DNA of 64,000 nt from positions 1 through 64,000 of the forward strand of contig NZ_JAUSVX010000010.1 in assembly GCF_030814995.1 (NCBI RefSeq), written 5' to 3'. The notes under the pieces are model-generated. The model did not search any database, was not told the origin of the DNA, and saw nothing but the letters and a program-made list of their open reading frames with translations. This document shows positions 1-9,135 of the stretch, piece after piece (the stretch's first letter is position 1; every line of letters starts with the position of its first letter). Both the position numbers and the translations under genes were made by a program. This DNA comes from Labrys wisconsinensis (GTDB lineage Bacteria > Pseudomonadota > Alphaproteobacteria > Rhizobiales > Labraceae).

Positions 1-3000
1 AGGCGGCGGGCGCCGGCACCGACACGGTCCGCACCGCGCTGGCGGGCTACACGCTCGGTGCCAATGTCGAGAACCTCACCTTCACCGGCACCGGCGCCTT
101 CGCCGGCACCGGCAACACCCTGGCCAACCTCATCGTCGGCGGCAGCGGCAGCGACACGCTGAACGGCGGGGCCGGCGACGACACGCTCGATGGCGGCACC
201 GGCAATGACACGCTGATCGGCGGCCTCGGCAACGACGTCTTCATCGTCGACAGCGCCGGCGACAGCGTGGTCGAGAACGCCTCCGAAGGGCTGGACGAGG
301 TCCGCACCACGCTCGCCAGCTACACGCTCGGCGCCAATGTCGAGAACCTCACCGGCACGGCGACCACGGGGCAGATCCTGACCGGCAACACGCTCGCCAA
401 CGCCATCACCAGCGGCGCCGGGAACGACACGCTCGACGGCGGAACCGGCGCCGACACGCTGGCCGGCGGCGGTGGCAACGACATCTACATCGTCGATGCC
501 GCCGGCGACGTCGTCACGGAGAATGCCGGCGAAGGCACCGACGAGGTTCGCACCGCCCTCGCCGCCTATACGCTGACGGCCAATGTCGAGAGACTGATCC
601 GCACCGGCACTGCGGCCTTTGCCGGCACGGGCAACAGCCTCGACAACACCATCGTCGGCGGGGCCGGCAATGACACGCTCGACGGCGGCGCGGGCAACGA
701 CACCCTGGATGGCGGGGCCGGCAACGACACGCTGATCGGCGGGGCCGGCAACGATGTCTACATCGTCGATGCCGCCGGCGACGTCGTCACCGAAGCGGCC
801 GGCGCCGGCACGGACGAGATCCGCACCGCGCTCGCCAGCTACACGCTCGGCGCCAATGTCGAGAACCTGACGGGCACGGCGGCCACGGGGCAGATCCTGA
901 CGGGCAACGCCTCGAGCAACGTCATCACCGGCACCGCAGGTGCCGACGTGCTCGATGGCGGCGCGGGTGCCGACACGCTGGCGGGCGGCGGTGGAAACGA
1001 CGTCTATATCGTCGACGCCGTCGGCGACGTGGTGACGGAAACGGCCGGCGCCGGCACGGACGAGGTCCGCACCGCCCTGTCTGCCTACACTCTCGCGGCC
1101 AATGTGGAGAAGCTGACCGGGACGGCGACGACCGGCCAAACGCTGATCGGCAACGACCTTGCCAACACCATCACCGGCGGGGCCGCCAACGATACGCTGG
1201 ACGGTGGCGCGGGTGCCGACACCTTGGCGGGCGGCGCCGGCGACGACGTCTATATCGTCGACTCCACCGGGGATGTCGTCACCGAGGCGGCGAGCTCCGG
1301 CACGGACGAGGTTCGCACCGGCCTCGCCAGCTACACGCTGGGAGCGAACCTCGAGAACCTGACGGGAACCGCAACGACCGGCCAGACCCTGACGGGCAAC
1401 GGACTTGCCAACACGATCAAAGGCGGCGCCGGCAACGACACCATCAATGACGGCGCCGGCGACGACACGTTCGTGGGAGGGTTGGGAGACGATCGCTTCA
1501 ACAGCGGCGCAGGAAGCGACACCTATATCTACGCCGCCGGCGACGGAAGCGACTACATCAACGACGAATCGGGCTCGACCGTGGATGTCGATGTCCTGCG
1601 CTTCGTCGACCTCAACGCCGCGGACCTCACATTCAGTCGTGTCGGCGTCAATCTCACCGCCACGGTCAAGGCCACAGGCCACGTCATCACAGTCGACGAG
1701 CAATTCTACTCGATGACGGGAAACTGGGGACTCGAGAAGATCGAGTTTGCCGACGGCAGCTCCTGGAACCTCGGGACGATCAACGCCAATGCCTGGCTGC
1801 GCGGAACCAGCGGCAACGACACGATCGCCGGTTCGGACTGGAACGATACGTTTTTCGGCGGACGGGGCGACGACAGGTTCAACAGCGGCGCTGGAAGCGA
1901 TACGTATATCTATGCTTCCGGAGATGGGAATGACTATATCAACGACGATTCGGGATCGACCGCGAATGTCGATGTCCTGCGTTTCGTCGATCTCAATGCC
2001 GCGGATGTCGTGTTTGGTCGCACCGGCGTCAATCTGACGGTAACGGTCAAGGCCACAGGCCACGTCATCACGGTCGATGAACAGTTCTACTCGACGACGG
2101 CAAACTGGGGGATCGAGAAGGTGGAGTTTGCCGACGGCAGCTCCTGGGACCTCGGCACCATCAATGCCAATGCCTGGTTCCGCGGCACGGACGGCAACGA
2201 CACGATATCGGGATCACCCGGAGACGATATCTTCGTCGGCGGGCTGGGCGACGACATCATCAACAGCGCAGGCGGGTCCGACACATTCGTCTATGCATCG
2301 GGTGACGGCAGCGATTTCATCAACGAAGAATCCGGATCGACCACGGAGATCGACACGCTGAAGCTGACCGATCTCAACGCCGACGACATCATGCTGTGGC
2401 GCTCGGGCATCGACCTCAAGATCACCATCAAGGCCACGGGGCACGTCATCGAGGACGACGAGCACTATTGGTCGGCCGGCACGAACTACGGCATCGATCG
2501 CATCCAGTTCGCCGACGGCACGACATGGGACCGCGCCCAGATGGATGCCCATCTCTGGCTCATGGGAACTCCCGGCAATGATACGATCGTCGGAACCTCC
2601 GGCGACGACAGGATCTCGGCCGGTGCCGGAGACGATACGCTCGACGCAGGGCGCGGCGGGGCGGACATCCTGGACGGCGGCGCCGGAACCGACACTGCCA
2701 GCTTCCAGTCCAGCACCGTGGGCGTGCATATCGACCTGGCAGAGGGGAGCGCATCGATCGAAGCGATCTCAGGCCGTTATGTGCGGGTTTACCAGACCAC
2801 GGCCAACTTCCTGAGCCTGGCGGAAGTACAGATCCTGTCCAACGGAACGAATATTGCCCTTCAGGGTACGGCATCGCAGATATCGACGGGATATGGTGGA
2901 ACCGCAGATCGGGCGATCGACGGCAACACCGACGGCAATTTCAACAACGGCTCCATCACCCATACCGGGACGAGCGATCCCTATGTCTGGTGGCAGGTCG

Positions 3001-4214
3001 ATCTCGGCTCGTCCTTCGCCATCGATCGGATCAATCTGTTCAACCGGACCGACGGCTACGGCTATCGCCTCGCGGACTTCGACGTCGTCGTGTTCGATCA
3101 AGCGCCGGGCGCGGGCGACAGCTATGCGACGATCACAGGACAATCCGGCGCGCATCTCATTCGTGTCGCCGGCGCATTGGGCGACAACGATACGGTGTTC
3201 GACGGGGACGGCACCGACACCTTGATCGGCATCGAGAACCTCATCGGCTCCCTGCAGGCCGACACTCTGATCGGCAATGCCGGCGCCAATCAGATCGAAG
3301 GCAGGTCCGGCGACGATGTCATCGACGGTGGAGCCGGCAACGACGTCCTCGACGGAGGCGTCGGCGCCGACAGGCTCGTCGGCGGAACAGGCAACGACAT
3401 CTTCATCGTCGACAGCACCGGCGACAGCGTGGTCGAGACCGCATCTCAGGGCCTGGACGAGGTCCGCACCACGCTCACGAGCTACACGCTCGGCGCCAAT
3501 GTCGAGAACCTCGCGTTCATCGGCACCGGCAGCTTCACCGGCACGGGCAATGCCCTGGCCAACACCATCACGGGCGGCGACGGCAACGACGCACTCGACG
3601 GCGGCGACGGCAACGACATCCTGGACGGCCGCGGCGGCGACGACATGCTGACCGGCGGCCTCGGTGCCGATACCTACTACATCGACTCCATCGGCGACGT
3701 GATCGTCGAGGCCGCCGTCGGCGGCTCCGACACGGTGATCACCACGCTGACGAGCTATACGCTGGCGAGCGGCCTGGAGAACCTGACCTATGCCGGCACC
3801 GCTGCCTTCACCGGCACCGGCAACAGCGCCGCCAATGTCCTCAACGGCGGCGCGGGCAACGACACGCTGGACAGCAGCGGCGGCGCCGACACGCTGAACG
3901 GCGGGGCGGGCGACGACAGGCTCACCGGCGGCACCGGCAACGACCTGCTGACCGGCGGCGCCGGCAACGACAGCTTCGTGTTCAAGACCGGCTTCGGCAA
4001 CGACACCATCACCGACTTCACTGCCGGGGCAGCGACGGACGACGCCATTCTGATCAGCAATGCCATCTTCGCCAATTTTGCGGCGGTCCTGGCGGCGGCA
4101 AGCCAGGTCGGCGCCGACACGGTGATCACCGTCGACGCCTCCAACATGATCACCTTGAAGAACGTGGCCAAGGCGGCTCTGAACCAGGACGATTTCCAGT
4201 TCATCGCCGCCTGA
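1..4214 (+). CDS. RTX calcium-binding protein (partial, 5' end missing)
   Basis: The reading frame is open from base 3 with no start, so the gene begins outside the window; at least 1403 residues remain. It is built from many GGxGxDxLxGG nonapeptides, which in this family bind Ca2+ and form beta-rolls after type I secretion. Eight copies of a VRTxLxxYTLGANVENL module are seen (six before base 1400, two after 3450). Three exact 127-residue tandem units with GSDTYIYxxGDG follow at 1512-2654. A discoidin-like (F5/8 type C) segment lies at about 2769-3117, marked by YVRVYQ, AIDGN and WWQVDLG. The C-terminus ends in DDFQFIAA, typical of an uncleaved type I secretion signal. Likely a secreted adhesin or surface protein; no catalytic domain is visible in this part. 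Convergent with the cupin gene, 9 bp away. Confidence 0.9.
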   Translation, partial: AAGAGTDTVRTALAGYTLGANVENLTFTGTGAFAGTGNTLANLIVGGSGSDTLNGGAGDDTLDGGTGNDTLIGGLGNDVFIVDSAGDSVVENASEGLDEVRTTLASYTLGANVENLTGTATTGQILTGNTLANAITSGAGNDTLDGGTGADTLAGGGGNDIYIVDAAGDVVTENAGEGTDEVRTALAAYTLTANVERLIRTGTAAFAGTGNSLDNTIVGGAGNDTLDGGAGNDTLDGGAGNDTLIGGAGNDVYIVDAAGDVVTEAAGAGTDEIRTALASYTLGANVENLTGTAATGQILTGNASSNVITGTAGADVLDGGAGADTLAGGGGNDVYIVDAVGDVVTETAGAGTDEVRTALSAYTLAANVEKLTGTATTGQTLIGNDLANTITGGAANDTLDGGAGADTLAGGAGDDVYIVDSTGDVVTEAASSGTDEVRTGLASYTLGANLENLTGTATTGQTLTGNGLANTIKGGAGNDTINDGAGDDTFVGGLGDDRFNSGAGSDTYIYAAGDGSDYINDESGSTVDVDVLRFVDLNAADLTFSRVGVNLTATVKATGHVITVDEQFYSMTGNWGLEKIEFADGSSWNLGTINANAWLRGTSGNDTIAGSDWNDTFFGGRGDDRFNSGAGSDTYIYASGDGNDYINDDSGSTANVDVLRFVDLNAADVVFGRTGVNLTVTVKATGHVITVDEQFYSTTANWGIEKVEFADGSSWDLGTINANAWFRGTDGNDTISGSPGDDIFVGGLGDDIINSAGGSDTFVYASGDGSDFINEESGSTTEIDTLKLTDLNADDIMLWRSGIDLKITIKATGHVIEDDEHYWSAGTNYGIDRIQFADGTTWDRAQMDAHLWLMGTPGNDTIVGTSGDDRISAGAGDDTLDAGRGGADILDGGAGTDTASFQSSTVGVHIDLAEGSASIEAISGRYVRVYQTTANFLSLAEVQILSNGTNIALQGTASQISTGYGGTADRAIDGNTDGNFNNGSITHTGTSDPYVWWQVDLGSSFAIDRINLFNRTDGYGYRLADFDVVVFDQAPGAGDSYATITGQSGAHLIRVAGALGDNDTVFDGDGTDTLIGIENLIGSLQADTLIGNAGANQIEGRSGDDVIDGGAGNDVLDGGVGADRLVGGTGNDIFIVDSTGDSVVETASQGLDEVRTTLTSYTLGANVENLAFIGTGSFTGTGNALANTITGGDGNDALDGGDGNDILDGRGGDDMLTGGLGADTYYIDSIGDVIVEAAVGGSDTVITTLTSYTLASGLENLTYAGTAAFTGTGNSAANVLNGGAGNDTLDSSGGADTLNGGAGDDRLTGGTGNDLLTGGAGNDSFVFKTGFGNDTITDFTAGAATDDAILISNAIFANFAAVLAAASQVGADTVITVDASNMITLKNVAKAALNQDDFQFIAA
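26..1400 (+). repeat. Tandem ~250-270 bp coding repeats in the RTX gene
   Basis: Six successive copies of a module of about 83-90 codons encode VRTxLxxYTL(G/A/T)ANVE(N/K/R)L followed by an RTX block and a (V/I)YIVD or VFIVD strand. Nucleotide identity between copies is high, for example the recurring ctcggcgccaatgtcgag string. Two more copies lie at about 3460-3790. Such repeats recombine easily and may vary in number between strains. Confidence 0.85.
1512..2654 (+). repeat. Three 381-bp tandem coding units in the RTX gene
   Basis: Units start at 1512, 1893 and 2274, exactly 381 bp (127 codons) apart. Each encodes GSDTxxYAxGDG, a hydrophobic VDVLRF-like strand, VKATGHVI and a (G/W)xxxIEFADG(S/T)xW motif, the pattern of the haemolysin-type calcium-binding related domain. 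The third unit is the most diverged. Base composition here looks less GC-rich than in the flanking RTX blocks. Confidence 0.8.
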
Positions 4215-4223
4215 ATCACGCCC

Positions 4224-4805
4224 TCACGGCTTCCGGTGGATCGGATCGACCCAGTACACCGCTTCCGGCTTCTCCACCGGATCGACGTCGGTGATGTTGA
4301 CCACCACCGCCTCGTTGTCGGAGCGCACCAGCACGCATTCCAGCACCTCGTCGGGATTGGCGTTGATCTCCTGGTGCGGCACGTAGGGCGGCACGAAGAT
4401 GAAGTCGCCGGGGCCGGCCTCGGCGACGAACTGCAGCCGCTCGCCCCAGCGCATGCGCGCCCGGCCGCGCACCACGTAGATCACGCTCTCCAGCGCGCCG
4501 TGATGGTGCACGCCGGTCTTGGCGTTGGGCTCGATCGCCACGGTACCGGCCCAGATCTTCTGGGCGCCGACGCGGGCATGGTTGATGGCGGCCTGGCGGA
4601 ACATGCCGGGGGTCTGCGCCGTGTTGGGGTCGAGCTGGTCGCCCCGGATCACCCGGACGCCGTCGTGCTTCCAGCGCTCGTCCGGCCCGGCGTCGTGGGC
4701 ATGGCCGTGGTCACGACCATGGGAATGGTCATGGTCACGACCATGAGAATGGTCATGGGGACGACCATGGGAATGGTCGTCGGGATGGTCGTGCTCGCCG
4801 TTCAT
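4224..4805 (-). CDS. Cupin-domain protein with His-rich N-terminus
   Basis: 193 residues. The start at 4805 is preceded by GAGGAGC; a longer frame to 4862 would overlap the upstream gene and lacks a ribosome site. Residues 1 to about 37 are a run of HDHSHGR-type repeats, likely metal-binding. The rest is a single cupin: motif 1 contains GVHHH followed by E and motif 2 contains PPYVPHQEIN, which supply the usual three His and one Glu metal ligands. Ten bases separate it from rpiB upstream, so the two are probably one transcript. Cupins of this size include sugar isomerases, dioxygenases and binding proteins; the substrate cannot be read from sequence. The His-rich extension is unusual. Confidence 0.8.
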   Translation of the reverse strand: MNGEHDHPDDHSHGRPHDHSHGRDHDHSHGRDHGHAHDAGPDERWKHDGVRVIRGDQLDPNTAQTPGMFRQAAINHARVGAQKIWAGTVAIEPNAKTGVHHHGALESVIYVVRGRARMRWGERLQFVAEAGPGDFIFVPPYVPHQEINANPDEVLECVLVRSDNEAVVVNITDVDPVEKPEAVYWVDPIHRKP

Positions 4806-4815
4806 CGCCTGCTCC

Positions 4816-5262
4816 TCACGCCGGCCGGTGGCTCTGCTCGAGCCGGGTGATGGCCTCGACATTGGCGACCGAGGGGCCCTTGGGATCGAAGGCGGCGGCG
4901 AGCCAGGTGTCGACGATCGCCTTGGCGAGCTCGGGCCCGATCACCCGCGCGCCCATGGTGATGATGTGGGCGTCGTTCGACTTGGCGGCCCGCTCGGCCG
5001 AATAGGTGTCGTGGGTCTGCGCCGCGCGGATGCCGGGCACCTTGTTGGCCGAGATCGCGACGCCGATGCCGGTGCCGCAGAACAGGATGCCGCGGTCGAA
5101 CTCACCGGCGGCGATCGCTCCGGCCGCATGCCCGGCGGTGTCGGCATAGAAGCCGTCCCGGCTGAGATCCTTGACCTCCAAATCCGGCCGGCCCTTCAGA
5201 TGGGCGGCGATCACGTCCAGCAGCGGCTTGCCGGCGCTGTCGGCTCCCAGAACGATCCGCAT
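4816..5262 (-). CDS. rpiB: Ribose-5-phosphate isomerase B family (RpiB/LacAB)
   Basis: 148 residues, the usual RpiB length. The start at 5262 follows a strong AGGAGAGGAGG. The family converts ribose-5-phosphate to ribulose-5-phosphate or related aldose/ketose phosphates in the cytoplasm. The catalytic loop FCGTGIGVAISANK carries the family Cys, and THDTYSAERA carries the conserved His. The N-terminal GADSAG replaces the commoner GSDHAG. Upstream of and likely co-transcribed with the cupin gene, which may act on the same sugar phosphate. The paralogous LacA/LacB and erythrose-phosphate isomerases share these motifs, so the true substrate is uncertain. Confidence 0.85.
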   Translation of the reverse strand: MRIVLGADSAGKPLLDVIAAHLKGRPDLEVKDLSRDGFYADTAGHAAGAIAAGEFDRGILFCGTGIGVAISANKVPGIRAAQTHDTYSAERAAKSNDAHIITMGARVIGPELAKAIVDTWLAAAFDPKGPSVANVEAITRLEQSHRPA

Positions 5263-5425
5263 GCGGTGCCCTCCTCTCCTCGCTTCGCTCCCCTTTTCAC
5301 ATAAGCCCGGCCAGCGCCGAACGCCATGGGCGGGATGCCGCGCCGGGGAGCTTGTCGGGGGGCTTGGCACCTCCGCGCGAGCCGTCTAGGCTGGCCGACG
5401 TGATCACAAAAAGGGCAGGTGGTGC

Positions 5426-6811
5426 ATGAGCGACGGCTTGGTCGAGGCCTCGGCGACCGAGGTGCACCGCCTTCTCCTCGCCCGGGAGATCACGCCGGGC
5501 GATTGCCTCGACGCCCTCGCCGCCCGCATCGCCGTCGCCGAGCCCGCGGTCAACGCCCTGCCGACGCTGTGCTTCGAGCGCGCCCGCGAGCACGCCGCGC
5601 GGCTGGACGCCCTGGCGCCGGAAGCGCGCGGCCTGCTCGCTGGCCTGCCGGTGGCGATCAAGGACCTGACCGAGGTCGAAGGCGTGCGCACCACCTTCGG
5701 CTCGCGCGTCCACGAGCATCACGTGCCGGAGGGCTCCGACCTCCTGGTCGAGACGCTGGAGGCGCGCGGCGGCATCGTCTACGCCAAGTCCAACACGCCC
5801 GAGTTCGGCGCCGGCGGCATCACCTTCAACGACGTGTTCGGCGAGACCGTCAATCCGCGCGCCCCCGGCCGCACGGCCGGCGGGTCCTCCGGCGGCGCCG
5901 CCGCGGCGCTCGCCTGCGGCAGCGCCTGGCTGGCGCAGGGCTCCGATCTCGCCGGGTCGCTGCGCACGCCGGCGAGCTTCTGCGGTGTCGCCAGCCTGCG
6001 CCCGTCGCCCGGCCTCATCCGCTCCGGCCCGAGCGCCCTGCCCTTCGAGCCGCTGGCGCAGGAAGGGCCGATGGCCCGCGATGTCGCCGACCTCGCCCTG
6101 TTCGCCGACGCCATGACCGATGGCGGCCGGCGCTTCCGCGACGCTGCAGCCCGCCCGAGGGCGCCGACGCGGCTCGCCTTTTCGGCCGATCTCGGCATCA
6201 CCCGCTGCGATCCCGAGGTGGCCGGCCTGGTGCGCCGCCTGGCCGACATCGCGTCCTCGGCCGGCGCCGCGGTCGTCGAGGCGGCGCCCGATCTCGCCGG
6301 CGTGCACGAGGCCTTCGACACGCTGCGCGCCGTGGGCTACGCCGTCGGCCTCGGCGCCAGCCTGACGCCCGCGCAGCGCGGCCTCGTCAAGCCGGAGGTC
6401 GCCTGGAACATCGCCCGCGGCCAGGCCTTGACCGGCGAGGAGATCGTCGCGGCGCTGCGCCGCCAGGGCGAGATCCACAACCGCGCCGCGGCCTTCATGG
6501 CCGGTGTCGACGTGCTGGTCTGCCCGGCCGCCGCCGTGCCGCCGCCGCCCGCCGGCATCCGCTACCCCGGACACGCGGACGGCGTGCCGATCCCTGACTA
6601 CTACCGCTGGCTGGCGATTGCCTATGGAATCACCATGACGGCCTTGCCTGTGATCACAATTCCTGTTGGCATGACGGCGGCAGGCCTGCCCGTCGGCGCC
6701 CAGCTCGTCGGCCGCCCCTGGGGGGAGGCGGCGCTGTTCGAGATGGCACGATTCTTTCAAGAGGCGCTCGGCTGGAACGCCCGGCCCGTGATGCCGAAGG
6801 TGGCCGCGTAA
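5426..6811 (+). CDS. Amidase signature family hydrolase
   Basis: 461 residues, full length for the amidase signature (GatA/AtzE/FAAH-like) family, which hydrolyses amide bonds in the cytoplasm with a Ser-cisSer-Lys triad. Lys79 (AIKDL), Ser154 in GGSSGG and Ser178 in [13 protein letters not shown] fit the triad. The start at 5426 has a modest AGGGCAGG upstream. The stop lies 16 bp before the potA-like gene, and a polyamine-type importer follows, so it may release an amine or acid from an imported amide. Not a GatA subunit by context, as no gatB or gatC is present. Confidence 0.88.
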   Translation: MSDGLVEASATEVHRLLLAREITPGDCLDALAARIAVAEPAVNALPTLCFERAREHAARLDALAPEARGLLAGLPVAIKDLTEVEGVRTTFGSRVHEHHVPEGSDLLVETLEARGGIVYAKSNTPEFGAGGITFNDVFGETVNPRAPGRTAGGSSGGAAAALACGSAWLAQGSDLAGSLRTPASFCGVASLRPSPGLIRSGPSALPFEPLAQEGPMARDVADLALFADAMTDGGRRFRDAAARPRAPTRLAFSADLGITRCDPEVAGLVRRLADIASSAGAAVVEAAPDLAGVHEAFDTLRAVGYAVGLGASLTPAQRGLVKPEVAWNIARGQALTGEEIVAALRRQGEIHNRAAAFMAGVDVLVCPAAAVPPPPAGIRYPGHADGVPIPDYYRWLAIAYGITMTALPVITIPVGMTAAGLPVGAQLVGRPWGEAALFEMARFFQEALGWNARPVMPKVAA

Positions 6812-6827
6812 CGGAGGGACACGCATC

Positions 6828-7928
6828 TTGGTCAAGGCCGAAGACGCCAGGGGGCTCGACATCGTGGGGGTGAGCAAGGTGTTCGCCCAGCCCGGCAAGC
6901 CCGACTTCAAGGCGCTCGACGACGTCTCCCTCACCATCCGGTCCAACGAGTTCTTCACCCTGCTGGGACCTTCGGGCTGCGGCAAGACCACGCTCCTCAG
7001 GATGATCGCCGGCTTCGAGCATCCGACGCTCGGCGAGATCCGCCTCGACGGGCAGAGCATCGGCGCGCTGCCGCCCTTCGCGCGGCCGGTCAACACCGTG
7101 TTCCAGAGCTATGCCCTGTTCCCGCATCTGACGGTGGCCGGCAACATCGCCTTCGGCCTGGAGATGCTGAAGCGCCCGTCCGCCGAGATCGCCGAGACGG
7201 TGACGCGCATGCTGCGCCTGGTGCGCATGGAGGAGATGCGCGAGCGCAAGATCGGCCAGATCTCCGGCGGCCAGCAGCAGCGCGTGGCCCTCGCCCGGGC
7301 GCTGGCGCCGCGCCCCAAGATCCTGCTGCTCGACGAGCCGCTCTCGGCCCTCGACCTCAAGCTGCGCAAGGAGATGCAGATCGAGTTGAAGCGCCTGCAG
7401 GCCGAGACCGGCATCACCTTCATCTTCGTCACCCACGACCAGGAGGAGGCGCTGACCATGTCCGACCGGATCGCCGTCATGAGCGAGGGCCGGGTGCTGC
7501 AGGTCGGGTCGCCGCGTGAGATCTACGAGCATCCGACCAGCCGCTTCGTCGCCAGCTTCATCGGCGAGACCAATTTCCTGGAAGGCACTGTCGAGTCGGC
7601 CGGCCCCGGCGCCGCCACCGTGCGCCTGCCCGGCGGCGCCACGCTCAGCGCCGGCCTGCCCGAGGGCGCGGCCGCCAGCGGCGCGGCGACCATCGTGGTG
7701 CGGCCCGAGCACGCCGCGCTGGTGCCGGCGCCGCAGGGCACGCTCACCGGCCGGATCGAATCCTCGATCTATTTCGGCACCGACACCCATCACCACGTCA
7801 AGCTCGCCGACGGCACCCCCTTCATCGTCCGCAGCCAGAGCCGCCGCGGCGCCGAGGCCGAGTTCCCCCCCGGCACCGAGGTCGGCATCGCCATCCCCGA
7901 CCGGGCGGCGCAGGTGCTGAGGGGGTGA
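6828..7928 (+). CDS. potA: ABC transporter ATPase, spermidine/putrescine type (PotA-like)
   Basis: 366 residues. The start is TTG at 6828 with GGAGGG nine bases upstream. It energises uptake of a polyamine-like solute at the inner face of the membrane. It shows Walker [10 protein letters not shown], the signature [13 protein letters not shown], Walker B LLLDEP, the D-loop LSALD, and a C-terminal TOBE region after about residue 270. First of four transporter genes in the order ATPase, permease, permease, binding protein; only 16 bp separate it from the amidase. Family members also carry opines or other cationic amines, so the substrate is inferred. Confidence 0.9.
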   Translation: MVKAEDARGLDIVGVSKVFAQPGKPDFKALDDVSLTIRSNEFFTLLGPSGCGKTTLLRMIAGFEHPTLGEIRLDGQSIGALPPFARPVNTVFQSYALFPHLTVAGNIAFGLEMLKRPSAEIAETVTRMLRLVRMEEMRERKIGQISGGQQQRVALARALAPRPKILLLDEPLSALDLKLRKEMQIELKRLQAETGITFIFVTHDQEEALTMSDRIAVMSEGRVLQVGSPREIYEHPTSRFVASFIGETNFLEGTVESAGPGAATVRLPGGATLSAGLPEGAAASGAATIVVRPEHAALVPAPQGTLTGRIESSIYFGTDTHHHVKLADGTPFIVRSQSRRGAEAEFPPGTEVGIAIPDRAAQVLRG

Positions 7929-7990
7929 CGGGGATGGGGAGAAAGACGGCACCGCCAACGATCTTTGCTTCGGGCGCGACGCCAGCCGCT

Positions 7991-8132
7991 CCCCTCCCCC
8001 TTGCGGGGAGGGGTACGGGGTGGGGATCCATCAGGACGAGGCGCGGCATCTGTCGAAGAGCGCGCTTGGCGAGCCCATCCGCTTCATCCTGTACGACCCC
8101 CACCCCGTACCCCTCCCCGCAAGGGGGAGGGG
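7991..8132. repeat. 35-bp perfect inverted repeat between potA- and potB-like genes
   Basis: The left arm is 7991-8025 and the right arm 8098-8132. They are exact reverse complements over 35 bases, built of CCCCTCCCCC, TTGCGGGGAGGGG and TACGGGGTGGGG blocks. Each arm is itself partly self-complementary. Seventy-two bases separate them. GC-rich dispersed palindromes of this kind are common in alphaproteobacterial genomes. Here it lies inside an otherwise tight operon, in a 244-bp gap, where it may form a transcript hairpin. Confidence 0.85.
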
Positions 8133-8172
8133 AAAAGCTGGCGTCGCGGTGTCTTGTCGCGAGCCCCGCGCC

Positions 8173-9135
8173 ATGACCGCCCTCGCCTCGTCCGAGACCG
8201 CCGTCGCGGCCGCCCGCGAGCACAGCGCCGAGCAGGAGGCCCGCCGGCGCGACGTCGTCAGGCGCTGGCTGCTCAGCGCCCCCGCCCTCCTCATCATCTT
8301 CCTCGGCGCCGTCGGGCCGCTCGTCATCGTCGTGGTCTATTCCTTCCTGGCGCCCGGCGACTATGGCGGCGTCTCCTGGAAGTTCTCGACCGACGCCTGG
8401 TTCAACGTCCTGTTCGAGCGCGACATCTTCGACGACAGCATCGGCTTCGCCTCGGCCAACATCTCGATCTTCTGGCGCTCGGTGCTGCTGTCCTTCTACA
8501 CCACGGTGCTGGCGCTGCTGGTCGGCTTTCCCACCGCCTTCTTCATCGCCACGCGGCCCGAGCGCCAGCGCGACCTCTGGGTCTTCGCCATCACCATTCC
8601 CTTCTGGACCAACCTCCTGATCCGCACGCTGGCGATCATGGAGCTGATCCGCAACGAGGGCCTGGTCAACCTCGTGCTCATCAAGCTCGGCCTGATCGAC
8701 CGGCCGATCCAGATCCTGTTCACCGACAGCGCGGTGATGATGGGCATGCTCTATGTCTACCTGCCGCTGATGGTGCTGCCGATCTATGCCAGCCTGGAGC
8801 GCTTCGACTTCCGCCTGGTCGAAGCCGGCTACGACCTCTACGCCAACCGCTTCCAGGTGCTGCGCCGGGTGATCCTGCCGATCGTCAAGCCCGGCATCGT
8901 CGCCGGCTCGATCCTGGTGTTCATCCCCTCGCTCGGCGCCTATGTCACGCCGCGCCTGCTGGGCGGCAACAAGAGCATGATGCTCGGCAACCTGATGGAG
9001 CTGCAGTTCGGCCAGGCCCGCAACTGGCCGCTCGGCGCGGCGCTGGCCCTGTTCCTCACCGCGCTGGTGACGGTGGCGCTCATCGTCTATGTCCGCGCCG
9101 TCGCCGCCTCGACCCGGAAGGCCGCCCATGGCTGA
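8173..9135 (+). CDS. potB: ABC transporter permease (PotB-like)
   Basis: 320 residues, starting at 8173 with MTALASSE; an upstream in-frame ATG at 8020 lies inside the inverted repeat and is unlikely. Six hydrophobic segments are visible, from LLIIFLGAVGPLVIVVVYSFL to LALFLTALVTVALIVYV. The cytoplasmic EAA loop is EAGYDLYANRFQVLRRVILP, the docking site for the ATPase. It forms the membrane channel with the next permease, which it overlaps by 8 bp. Confidence 0.88.
   Translation: MTALASSETAVAAAREHSAEQEARRRDVVRRWLLSAPALLIIFLGAVGPLVIVVVYSFLAPGDYGGVSWKFSTDAWFNVLFERDIFDDSIGFASANISIFWRSVLLSFYTTVLALLVGFPTAFFIATRPERQRDLWVFAITIPFWTNLLIRTLAIMELIRNEGLVNLVLIKLGLIDRPIQILFTDSAVMMGMLYVYLPLMVLPIYASLERFDFRLVEAGYDLYANRFQVLRRVILPIVKPGIVAGSILVFIPSLGAYVTPRLLGGNKSMMLGNLMELQFGQARNWPLGAALALFLTALVTVALIVYVRAVAASTRKAAHG

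Noticed and set aside
26-1400. Regular direct repeats suggesting a CRISPR-like array
   Set aside because: Repeats are in-frame RTX codons about 250 bp long without spacer structure or cas genes.
5297-7096. 599-codon minus-strand frame opposite the amidase gene
   Set aside because: Low-complexity antisense shadow; the plus strand carries an intact amidase with catalytic triad.
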